A stretch of DNA of 37,009 nt from Bacteroidota bacterium (lineage in GTDB: Bacteria; Bacteroidota; Bacteroidia; Bacteroidales; GCA-2748055). The stretch spans positions 1-37,009 of the forward strand of contig PDRI01000030.1 of the NCBI GenBank assembly GCA_002748055.1. The letters run 5' to 3'. A program made the translations under genes and the position numbers. The notes beneath the pieces were generated by a model. It was not told the DNA's origin, did no database searches, and worked only from the letters and a program-made list of their open reading frames with translations. This document shows, piece by piece, positions 9,115 through 16,227 of this stretch. Each line of letters starts with the position of its first letter. Positions within the stretch are counted from its first letter, which is position 1.

Positions 9115-10332
9115 ATGCAAAACGACCTGAAAAAAAAAGTATATGTCTGCTCAAATGGCTGTAACCGGCGACTGCTCGACGCCGACCGGGTAAAACGCTA
9201 TTTCCGGCTGAATGGCTGGCAGCTCTGCGATTCCCCTAACGAAACCGACTACAACCTCTTTTTTGCCAGTGCCCTCAACCGGGTCCGTATCGATGAGTCA
9301 TTCGACATCATCAAACGGCTTTCCCGCTTTCCCGGAGAAACCATTGTGCTGGGCTGTATCATGGAGGTGGCTCCGACCGAATTCAAAGAGCGATGGAAGG
9401 GCAAGGCATTGGCCGTAAAGGACATGAATGATATCGACGACTTTTTCCCTTCGTTTGAGATCAAATACAGGGATGTCACCCTGGCCAATACCCCCATCCC
9501 ATCCAGGAATATTTACAAAACCATCAGTCCCTCCAGCTTCCTGAAGCAACGCATCGCTCTGGCACTCTCGCCCCGGCAGGTGGCCGACAAGCTCTACAGC
9601 TATGTGCACCGCGAGCAGAAAGAAAACTATAACTCCAGCTTTATCTGGGTCAGTACGGGATGCCCAAACAAATGTTCCTTCTGTGCCGAGCGAAAGGTCG
9701 TGGGAGAGCTCCGCAGCCGGCCACTTGAGGAGATCGTAAAAGAGTACTCGGACCTCCTCAGTGAAGGCAAACGCCATTTCGAATTTATAGGGGATGATAT
9801 CGGATCTTACGGTCTCGACCGCAACAGCAGCTTTCCCGAACTTGTGGCTGCCCTTCATAAGACCGATTCAGATTATGAGGTTCACTGGGTAATCAAACAT
9901 ATTCATCCCAAGTTTATCATTCGCTACCAGGACGAACTAATCGACCTGGCCCGCTTGGGTAAGATTCAGGAACTGATTTGCAGCTTTCAGACGGGTTCCA
10001 ATCGCCTCCTGGATTTGATGAGCAGACAGCATCATATCGAAGAAATCATCAGTACCCTGAAACGCTTCCGGAAACTCCTGCCCAATCTGCGCCTGGCAAC
10101 CAACATCATTGTGGGTTTCCCCACCGAAACGGACGAGGAATTCATGCAAACCCTGAAGGTCTTTGATCAGGTCTGGTTCGACCGCGTACACATGATCAAG
10201 TACTACAACGCTGAAGGTTCCGATTCCTTCGACCTCGAACCAAAGGTGAGCGATGAAAAGATTTCGGCCCGTATTCACCTGGCCAAAAAGTTTCTGAAAG
10301 AGCGGAACATCTACTTCCAAACAAGGGACTGA
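9115..10332 (+). CDS. Radical SAM protein related to methylthiotransferases, unusual auxiliary site
   Basis: 405 aa. C183-x3-C187-x2-C190 (TGCPNKCSFC) is the radical SAM cluster site. The N-terminal about 95 residues resemble the UPF0004 domain of MiaB/RimO/MtaB-type methylthiotransferases: C16 (SNGC followed by LDADR) and C81 (VLGC) fit the first and third auxiliary-cluster cysteines, but the position aligned to the second is S52 (FFASAL instead of an NTC-type motif). C12 and C38 are extra cysteines that might substitute. The core continues with the expected FIGDDIGSYG, SFQTGS and ATNIIVGFPTETDEEF blocks. There is no TRAM domain at the C-terminus, which ends soon after the barrel. The gene lies between a flippase and a pyruvyl transferase rather than near tRNA or ribosome genes, so a role in modifying the glycan or a carrier is possible. 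Function unknown. Confidence 0.85.
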   Translation: MQNDLKKKVYVCSNGCNRRLLDADRVKRYFRLNGWQLCDSPNETDYNLFFASALNRVRIDESFDIIKRLSRFPGETIVLGCIMEVAPTEFKERWKGKALAVKDMNDIDDFFPSFEIKYRDVTLANTPIPSRNIYKTISPSSFLKQRIALALSPRQVADKLYSYVHREQKENYNSSFIWVSTGCPNKCSFCAERKVVGELRSRPLEEIVKEYSDLLSEGKRHFEFIGDDIGSYGLDRNSSFPELVAALHKTDSDYEVHWVIKHIHPKFIIRYQDELIDLARLGKIQELICSFQTGSNRLLDLMSRQHHIEEIISTLKRFRKLLPNLRLATNIIVGFPTETDEEFMQTLKVFDQVWFDRVHMIKYYNAEGSDSFDLEPKVSDEKISARIHLAKKFLKERNIYFQTRD

Positions 10333-10335
10333 GCC

Positions 10336-11613
10336 ATGTCGCAGCAAATCGCCATCTTACACGCCCACAATACCTTCAATAACGGCTCCTTTATGATGCT
10401 GATCAATCTGATCTGGCACTGGGGCAAGGCAGGCGATCAAAACGATCCCCTGACCTTCTGGATAGAGATGGATGGCAGAAGCAATCTGGAACGACTGGAG
10501 CAGGCCATCCCGGCCGGGCAGCTCAGGGCCAGGGGCATCCGTCTGAAGGCCCTGCCACTGAAGATCACTTCGGCCGATCGGGCTCCCCTCCCTGTGAAGA
10601 TCGTAAGACTCTGGGCAAAATTTCATCGACACCCGCGATACTTCCGAAAGCAAGGCATTAAGAGCATCATCATACTGGGTGGCGATGACATCAGTGAATA
10701 CTATAAAAAATGGATGATCCTTTCAGATCTTTACCGAATTGGGCGTTATTCGCGAAATCTGCACACCGTGCTTGCGGGACAAACCATCGGTCCCTTCACG
10801 GGCATCCGGCAGGCTGCTGCCTCCCGCTTTTTGAAACGAACAACGATCTACAGCCGCGACACACCCAGTGCCCGCTACCTGAAAGAGAAGCTGCAGCTTC
10901 CGGCCACCGGGGTCCATGAATCGGCCGACCTTTGCTTCCCCGATCTTCCGGCACAACAGGAATTGGGCCAAAACATGCTTTCCCGCTACGGACTCCGTGA
11001 GCGGGACTACATCTGCATTGTACCCGGGGGGTTCTTCTCCCTTTACACCCATGACAGGGCCAGCTACATCAACTCCTGGACAAGCTTCATCGCAGCCCTT
11101 ATCAGGGATCCTGAACTGAAGGGGAAGAAGGTGGTATTGCTGCCCCATGTCACCCGTCCCGAAGACGATCGCAGGGTCATTCGTTCCATAGCCGGGGGCA
11201 TGGCAAAGGAGGGGGCGAAAGGACAGCTGGTGATGGTAGATGATGAGTTGCTTCCCCAGCAACTGAGGGCCATTCTGGGTGGTGGGCAGCTCACCATTTC
11301 CTCCCGTATGCATGCCGCTCTGTCGACTTTCCAAAGGAGAACCCCGGCCATTGCCATAGGTTACTCCGTTAAATACGACGGAGTCATTGGCCATGCCCTT
11401 CAACTCCCGGATCTGGTCCTTCACAGTTCGGGCCAACTACTCCAGGATGCAGATCGCTTCAGCCGCGAATTGCTGGGAAAATTCCACTATGTAAGCCAAA
11501 GGGAACATGAGATTCGAAAACAGCTGGAGGAACGCATCCCCCTGCTCAGCAAAACGGCCCTTCGTCAGATCAGCGATATTCGCAGGAAGGCTTTAAAAAT
11601 CAGTGCCCAATGA
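10336..11613 (+). CDS. Polysaccharide pyruvyl transferase family protein
   Basis: 425 aa. Family blocks in order: an N-terminal 'NTFNNGSFMMLINL' loop, ILGGDDISEYY (113-123), LAGQTIGPF (146-154), YSRDTPSARYL (172-182), ESADLCF (195-201), and the C-terminal SSRMHAALSTF (322-332) with IGYSVKYDGV (341-350). The order matches the GT-B-like CsaB/WcaK superfamily, whose members add a ketal pyruvate from phosphoenolpyruvate to a sugar. The ILGGDDIS block departs from the more usual GGG-type sequence, so the activity should be treated as inferred. The gene starts three bases after the upstream stop and overlaps the next start by ATGA (11610-11613). It would give the glycan an extra negative charge, in line with the sulfotransferases nearby. 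Confidence 0.82.
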   Translation: MSQQIAILHAHNTFNNGSFMMLINLIWHWGKAGDQNDPLTFWIEMDGRSNLERLEQAIPAGQLRARGIRLKALPLKITSADRAPLPVKIVRLWAKFHRHPRYFRKQGIKSIIILGGDDISEYYKKWMILSDLYRIGRYSRNLHTVLAGQTIGPFTGIRQAAASRFLKRTTIYSRDTPSARYLKEKLQLPATGVHESADLCFPDLPAQQELGQNMLSRYGLRERDYICIVPGGFFSLYTHDRASYINSWTSFIAALIRDPELKGKKVVLLPHVTRPEDDRRVIRSIAGGMAKEGAKGQLVMVDDELLPQQLRAILGGGQLTISSRMHAALSTFQRRTPAIAIGYSVKYDGVIGHALQLPDLVLHSSGQLLQDADRFSRELLGKFHYVSQREHEIRKQLEERIPLLSKTALRQISDIRRKALKISAQ

Positions 11614-12512
11614 AGCTGTTCCCCCGACCCGGACTCAAGTCCAGCCTGGCCATTACCACCAACATCGGCTGTCGGAATATGTGTAGCTACTGCCCCCAGT
11701 CTACGGTCATCAAAGCCTACCGGGAAAGATCCGGAATCAAAAAAATGTCGCTGGAGACCTTCAAAAGCTGCATGAAAACAGTCCCCAAAAATATTCCCCT
11801 TTCCTTCTCGGGTTTCTCCGAACCCTGGCTCAATCCGGAGTGTAGTGCCATGCTCCTGCATGCCGGCGAGCAGGGCTATCCCATTCGTGTCAATACCACC
11901 CTTATCGGGATGAAAACGGCCGATGTAGCGCTTCTTTCAAAGCTGTCATTTATTAAATTTGTGGTTCATCTGCCCGACAACCAGCAGCTAACCCGAATCA
12001 AAGTCGATCAGACCTATCTGGAGGTCCTGGGACAGCTTGCCCAAAGCAATATGCCGGCCCTGCACTGGAAGTTCCATAAGTCCTCCCCCGATATCGATCT
12101 TCATCCTGAGGTGGCAGCAAAGCTTCAGAAAAGCCAGGCGCAGATCGAGTATTTCGGACTCAACAACAGAGCAGGGCTGGTGGAGACAGCCCTCAATTAC
12201 GCCCCTGTAAACCGGGGCCGGGTGCTGCGCCCCTGTCAGGACTTTCATCACAACATCCTGCTTCCAAATGGCGAGGTAGCCCTCTGTCATATGGACTGGC
12301 CGCTCCGCCACATCCTGGGTAATCTCCTCCACGACAATTACAGAGATCTGCACAAAGGACAGCCCTTTCAGGAAATCCTCGATGGGCTTGGAAAACCTGA
12401 AGCCGACATCCTCTGCCGTGCCTGCGAAAAAGACCAGGTAAAACGAAGCCTGCCCGGACAAATCTCGCACAGCCTCAGGAAACGACTGGGTGGAAAAAAG
12501 GACATCTACTGA
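11610..12512 (+). CDS. Radical SAM protein with SPASM-like C-terminus
   Basis: 300 aa. C21-x3-C25-x2-C28 (GCRNMCSYC) carries the [4Fe-4S]/SAM site. SFSGFSEPWLNPE (65-77) matches the GGEP-type SAM-binding strand. C209, C226, C269 and C272 (RPCQDF, ALCHMDW, LCRACEK) form a reduced SPASM-like auxiliary cluster motif. The NILLPNGEVALCHMDW segment is typical of SPASM proteins found in glycan and peptide-modification loci. The substrate is unknown; the operon position (ATGA overlap with the pyruvyl transferase, last plus-strand gene of the cluster) suggests work on a sugar, a nucleotide sugar or a carrier. It ends head-to-head against the deaminase-like gene with a 7-bp overlap of the 3' ends (12506-12512). 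Confidence 0.85.
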   Translation: MKLFPRPGLKSSLAITTNIGCRNMCSYCPQSTVIKAYRERSGIKKMSLETFKSCMKTVPKNIPLSFSGFSEPWLNPECSAMLLHAGEQGYPIRVNTTLIGMKTADVALLSKLSFIKFVVHLPDNQQLTRIKVDQTYLEVLGQLAQSNMPALHWKFHKSSPDIDLHPEVAAKLQKSQAQIEYFGLNNRAGLVETALNYAPVNRGRVLRPCQDFHHNILLPNGEVALCHMDWPLRHILGNLLHDNYRDLHKGQPFQEILDGLGKPEADILCRACEKDQVKRSLPGQISHSLRKRLGGKKDIY

Positions 12513-13012
12513 GACCCGCCGGATTTCATTCTTCTCAGACGAAGATAATAGGACAGGTCCTGCCTGATGTACTTCAGTCTGATTCCGGGCGATTTTGACT
12601 GTAAATAGTAAACCCGTCTGATGTCTTTTTGCTTGATCATGCCCTTGCACATCTCACAGGGTTCAAAAGTGGACAGGAGCAAGAGACTGTCCCTGTCGAG
12701 CTCCCCGAAGGCCTCCCTGCCATAGACCGAGAAGGCCTCAGCTATGGCCATGATCTCGGCATGCCCATAAGCCAGGGTGTCGGCCTTAATGGTATTATAG
12801 CCGCTGCCTATAATCCGATCGCCATACAACAACAGAGCAGCATCAGGATAATCACCCTCTTCCAACGCCAGGGAAGTCAGCTGGACCAGAGAATCGACGA
12901 GCCGCTGATTAACCGGAACGGCCGGACGAACACCGCTGAGAAAAAGCAGCGGCAAAAGGATAATAAATCCCAGGATGGTAAGGCCAAAGGCCAGGTAAAC
13001 AATCTTTTTCAT
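12506..13012 (-). CDS. Membrane-anchored cytidine/dCMP-deaminase-fold protein
   Basis: 168 aa. A lysine-flanked N-terminal hydrophobic helix (about 5-26) precedes a complete zinc site of the CDA superfamily: H84-A-E86 and P118-C119-E-M-C122, as in TadA/dCMP deaminase proteins. The usual DP motif before HAE is replaced by KADTLAYG. The short helix with MKK in front suggests N-in topology, which would put the catalytic domain outside the cytoplasm, where nucleotides are not expected. Alternatively it may simply be an inner-membrane tether. The substrate cannot be predicted. It overlaps the upstream sulfotransferase by ATGA (13009-13012) and is the last gene of the trpS-led chain. Confidence 0.75.
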   Translation of the reverse strand: MKKIVYLAFGLTILGFIILLPLLFLSGVRPAVPVNQRLVDSLVQLTSLALEEGDYPDAALLLYGDRIIGSGYNTIKADTLAYGHAEIMAIAEAFSVYGREAFGELDRDSLLLLSTFEPCEMCKGMIKQKDIRRVYYLQSKSPGIRLKYIRQDLSYYLRLRRMKSGGSQ

Positions 13013-14016
13013 TGCCTTATCTTAATGAGCCGGTAAGCGATACGCATGAGGAAGGGCGAGCGATAGAGCAGCATCTTCAGCAGGAACCTTAGCTGCCCCA
13101 ACAGACAAACAGGCCCATAAAGCAGGTATATCCCTAAGCGCCGGAGCGAATTTGCCTTCATAGAGGGAGCATAGCCCAACCCTTCAGCCAGCCTTCCTGC
13201 CAGGACCTCACAGCGAAGCAAGTCCTTCCCCCTGAGTGCATGCTTCCACTCTCCAACCTTGGCCTTGTTAAAGGGCGTTTGCAGGCTGCCGTGCAGTCCG
13301 CTAAAACCGGGATCCTGTTTCCCGTAAGCTGCGACTTTCTCCTGGTATTGGAGCATATCGGGCCGAAAGGGAAGCTGAAGAAAGCCACACAAAGCCCGCA
13401 GTTCGGTTTCAGGATCGCTAATCAGATCTTCGAAACGGATGCTCACAAAACGCCCGGGATGCTTCCTCTGCTGCCTTAACACGGCCTGGTTGTAGAGCCT
13501 CCATCTGCCCAGGGAAACCACAGGGTGGCCCCTTTCCCCGATCCCTTTTCCCGCCCGGCCTACCGAAAGCACATTGTCCCTGTAATCGCGCAGCAGAAAA
13601 ACGAACTTAGCCTCCGGGAACAGCTTCATCAGACCGGGGATGAAGAAAGAATAGCGGGGGTTCTTATCGCCAAGCAAAAGAATCTCCTCCTTGGGGAAGA
13701 CCGTGTGAGTGTGCAGATAGATGAGCTTGCACAGCATGGAAAAGGACAAGGGTGCATAGGCCCGGATAGCCGCTGTCAGGGAAGCCTCATTGAGCGCAGG
13801 AGGCTCAAAGCTTTCAGCAAGCAGACCCACCGCCTGCAATGCTTCTTCACACGAAAAGTGTTCCTTATACCCATAATGGTAAAGAAGGTATTGCACAAAG
13901 CGTGATTCCAGGGGAATCTTTACCTGCGGATGGGCATCAAAAAGGCTTCGCAACAGGGTAGAACCGGAGCGGCCTCTGCCAACGATAAAAAAGACCGGAA
14001 GCTGATCCGGAAGCAT
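13009..14016 (-). CDS. Sulfotransferase-family protein, second copy type
   Basis: 335 aa. GRGRSGSTLLR (13-23) is the PAPS 5'-phosphosulfate loop; LGDKNP (115-120) and FLLRDYRDN (140-148) match blocks in the sulfotransferase at 5620-6678 (GRPRSGTTLLR, IGDKTP, HLVRDYRAN). This indicates the same subfamily, though the overall sequences are well diverged. The C-terminal tail is basic with a hydrophobic stretch (LGIYLLYGPVCLLG). Predicted to transfer sulfate to a glycan or lipid. It is coupled to trpS upstream by a TGATG junction (14014-14018) and to the deaminase-like gene downstream by ATGA. Confidence 0.8.
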   Translation of the reverse strand: MLPDQLPVFFIVGRGRSGSTLLRSLFDAHPQVKIPLESRFVQYLLYHYGYKEHFSCEEALQAVGLLAESFEPPALNEASLTAAIRAYAPLSFSMLCKLIYLHTHTVFPKEEILLLGDKNPRYSFFIPGLMKLFPEAKFVFLLRDYRDNVLSVGRAGKGIGERGHPVVSLGRWRLYNQAVLRQQRKHPGRFVSIRFEDLISDPETELRALCGFLQLPFRPDMLQYQEKVAAYGKQDPGFSGLHGSLQTPFNKAKVGEWKHALRGKDLLRCEVLAGRLAEGLGYAPSMKANSLRRLGIYLLYGPVCLLGQLRFLLKMLLYRSPFLMRIAYRLIKIRQ

Positions 14017-15005
14017 CAGAAGGGTTTGTAGCCGAGAATCTCACGAACCTCGCGAAGGGTTTTTGACGCACTCTCCCGTGCCTTATCTGCGCCCATCTTC
14101 ACCACCTTACGCAGGTAGTCATCATCGGTGTAAATCTCATGGATACGCTCCCGGATAGGTGTGGTAAACCTGATAATGTCTTCGGCCAGCTGTTTCTTCA
14201 GATCGCCGTAGCGGATGCTGCAATCGTTGTAGGCAGCGCGGAAGTGTTCAAGGGTGTCGGGAGTCGAGAGCAGGCCAAGCAGATAAAAGAGGTTGGCCAC
14301 CGGCTCTGTCATGGGAGAATTGGGCTCCTGCGGTCCTGCATCTGTCACCGCACGCATCACCTTTTTCCGGATCACCGCCGGATCGTCGGCCAGGTATATG
14401 CCGTTGCCATCGCTTTTCCCCATCTTGCCACTGCCATCAAGTCCGGGCACCTTCACCAGCTCCTCGCCGAAATTATAGGGCTCGGGGAGCTTAAAGTACT
14501 CGACCCCGTACATATGATTGAAACGCTTTGCAAATTTCCGTGCCATCTCCAGGTTCTGCTCCTGGTCCTTGCCTACCGGCACCTTGTCGGCCTGGTGAAT
14601 GATAATATCGGAACACATCAGCACGGGATAGGTGAGCAATCCCGCATTTACATTCTCTGGTTGCTTGCGCACCTTTTCCTTGAAGGTGGTGGTCCGCTCC
14701 AGTTCGCCCACATAGGCATTCATGTTCAGCAGAAGATAGAGTTCAATAATCTCGGGCACATCGCTCTGCACATAGAGGGTTGCGACCTCCGGATCCAGCC
14801 CGGCTGCGAGGTATTCGGACAAGACCTTTCGAATGTTGTCATGAAGATTTTCCGGCCTGGGATGGGTCGTCAGGGCATGGTAATCGGCCACAAAGAAATA
14901 GCACCTGTTTTCGTGCTGCATCTTTACAAAATTCTTTACCGCGCCGAAATAATTCCCCAGGTGGAGGTTGCCCGTCGATCTGATCCCGCTCAATACTGTA
15001 TCCAT
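14016..15005 (-). CDS. trpS: Tryptophan--tRNA ligase
   Basis: 329 aa from the ATG at 15005. An upstream TTG at 15011 would add two residues, but MDTVLSGIRSTGNLHLGNY is the standard start of bacterial TrpRS. TGNLHLGN (11-18) is the HIGH-type ATP motif and KMGKS (194-198) the KMSKS-type loop; QADKVPVGKDQEQNLE (138-153) is the conserved tryptophan-side block. Length fits the family (about 330). Class I synthetase charging tRNA-Trp in the cytosol. It sits upstream of a sulfotransferase and a deaminase-like gene, with which it appears to be co-transcribed (TGATG junction). A candidate promoter is at 15035-15042. Confidence 0.97.
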   Translation of the reverse strand: MDTVLSGIRSTGNLHLGNYFGAVKNFVKMQHENRCYFFVADYHALTTHPRPENLHDNIRKVLSEYLAAGLDPEVATLYVQSDVPEIIELYLLLNMNAYVGELERTTTFKEKVRKQPENVNAGLLTYPVLMCSDIIIHQADKVPVGKDQEQNLEMARKFAKRFNHMYGVEYFKLPEPYNFGEELVKVPGLDGSGKMGKSDGNGIYLADDPAVIRKKVMRAVTDAGPQEPNSPMTEPVANLFYLLGLLSTPDTLEHFRAAYNDCSIRYGDLKKQLAEDIIRFTTPIRERIHEIYTDDDYLRKVVKMGADKARESASKTLREVREILGYKPF

Positions 15006-15034
15006 AGCCAAAACTGCCTTTTTTAACGATTAGG

Positions 15035-15042
15035 CAAAACTA
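15035..15042 (-). promoter_or_regulatory. Candidate -7 element upstream of trpS
   Basis: On the minus strand this reads TAGTTTTG, an exact match to TAnnTTTG, 29 bases before the trpS ATG at 15005. No clear TTTG/TTG -33 element is visible at the expected 19-21-base spacing, so this is a consensus-based inference. Confidence 0.4.
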
Positions 15043-15063
15043 TAAAATGTAATCGAAAAAACG

Positions 15064-15071
15064 TACTTTTG
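15064..15071 (+). promoter_or_regulatory. Candidate -7 element of rbfA; may give a leaderless start
   Basis: TACTTTTG matches TAnnTTTG exactly and ends only five bases before the rbfA ATG at 15077. The expected transcription start would fall at or next to the ATG, giving a leaderless or nearly leaderless transcript. No convincing -33 element is seen in the A-rich sequence upstream. Confidence 0.45.
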
Positions 15072-15076
15072 CCCCT

Positions 15077-15415
15077 ATGACGAGTACCCGCCAGCACAAA
15101 GTCGGCCGGCTTCTGCAAAAGGAACTGGGCGATTATTTTCAAAAGAAAGGGGCCGGCCTTTCAGGGGGGAAAATGGTTTCAGTTACCGAAGTTCGTATCA
15201 GTCCCGATCTGGGCATCGCGAAGGTTTACCTGAGTTTTTTTCCTGCCGGGGATAACGACAGCCTCATTGAAAGGGTGCGTGAACACGCCCCCTCCGTCCG
15301 CAGGGAGATGGGAAGCCGTCTACGAAACCAGCTCAGACACATCCCCGATTTCAGCTTTTTTGTTGACGATACGCTGGATACCCTTGAACGCATCGATGAG
15401 CTCCTAAAAAACTAA
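15077..15415 (+). CDS. rbfA: Ribosome-binding factor A
   Basis: 112 aa, the usual RbfA length. The start TSTRQHKVGRLLQKEL, the central VTEVRISPDLGIAKVYLSFF and the C-terminal PDFSFFVDDTLDTLERIDELL are the family's landmarks (type II KH fold; conserved pattern V..V..S.DL..A.VY.S and F..D..L). RbfA acts in cytosolic 30S subunit maturation, particularly 16S 5' end processing. It starts immediately behind a TAnnTTTG element, diverges from trpS and is followed by a methyltransferase after two bases, with a permease overlapping that; together they look like one operon. Confidence 0.95.
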   Translation: MTSTRQHKVGRLLQKELGDYFQKKGAGLSGGKMVSVTEVRISPDLGIAKVYLSFFPAGDNDSLIERVREHAPSVRREMGSRLRNQLRHIPDFSFFVDDTLDTLERIDELLKN

Positions 15416-15417
15416 GC

Positions 15418-16227
15418 ATGCAATACGACCCCATAAAACGCAGCCTGGGCAGGGTTTTCAATAAAACAACACTTCTGCGCATTCTCTTTTACCGCCTTCT
15501 CGACCTCCTCCTGCTTCGCTCCTGGCATATCAGAAGGGAGATGAAAACACTCAGAGAATCCGGGTTTGAACCGAAAAGCATCCTGGATGCCGGCTCCGGT
15601 TTCGGACAGTATGTCCACTGGCTTGGCCGGATCTTCCCGAAGGCCTCCATCAAAGGGCTCGATATCAAACAGGAACAGGTCGACGATTGCAATGCTTTCT
15701 TTTCTAAGACCAAAGGGGCCGATCGTATTTCCTTTGCATGGGCCGACCTGACCCAACTGAAGGAAAGTCTGGCCTGGGACCTGGTTCTCTCGGTCGATGT
15801 CATGGAACACATCGAAGACGACCGGGCTGTATTCGGGCATTTCTACCGCGGACTCCGCGAAGGTGGCATCCTGCTGATCTCCACCCCCTCGGACCAGGGC
15901 GGATCGGACGTACATCACGAGCACGAGGAGTCCTTCATCGATGAGCATGTCAGGGACGGATACGGCATTGAAGAGATCACAGAAAAACTCCGGGAGGCGG
16001 GATTCACAGACATCAGCTGCCGTTATTCCTATGGCAGGCCCGGGAAGCTGTCCTGGAAGCTGTCCATGAAATGGCCCATCATGCTGGCCAATAAAAGCAA
16101 GCTCTTTCTCCTCATTCTGCCCCTGTACTACCTGCCCGTCTATCCGGTCGCCTTTTTTCTGAACAGGGCCGATGTCAGGCGAAAGCACGAAACCGGAACA
16201 GGCCTCATCGTGAGGGCGCGCAAGTGA
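15418..16227 (+). CDS. Class I SAM-dependent methyltransferase
   Basis: 269 aa. Motif I ILDAGSGFGQY (55-65), an acidic end of strand beta2 (D82 in GLDIKQEQ), DLVLSVDVMEHIED (121-134) and GGILLISTPSD form a standard Rossmann methyltransferase. The EH-containing 'VMEHIED' segment is common in UbiE/COQ5-like and glycan-type methyltransferases. A C-terminal hydrophobic stretch (about 222-245; LFLLILPLYYLPVYPVAFF) may attach it to the membrane. Substrate unknown. It starts two bases after rbfA and its stop overlaps the following GTG start (GTGA, 16224-16227), so it is co-expressed with a lipoprotein-exporter-type permease. Confidence 0.85.
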   Translation: MQYDPIKRSLGRVFNKTTLLRILFYRLLDLLLLRSWHIRREMKTLRESGFEPKSILDAGSGFGQYVHWLGRIFPKASIKGLDIKQEQVDDCNAFFSKTKGADRISFAWADLTQLKESLAWDLVLSVDVMEHIEDDRAVFGHFYRGLREGGILLISTPSDQGGSDVHHEHEESFIDEHVRDGYGIEEITEKLREAGFTDISCRYSYGRPGKLSWKLSMKWPIMLANKSKLFLLILPLYYLPVYPVAFFLNRADVRRKHETGTGLIVRARK

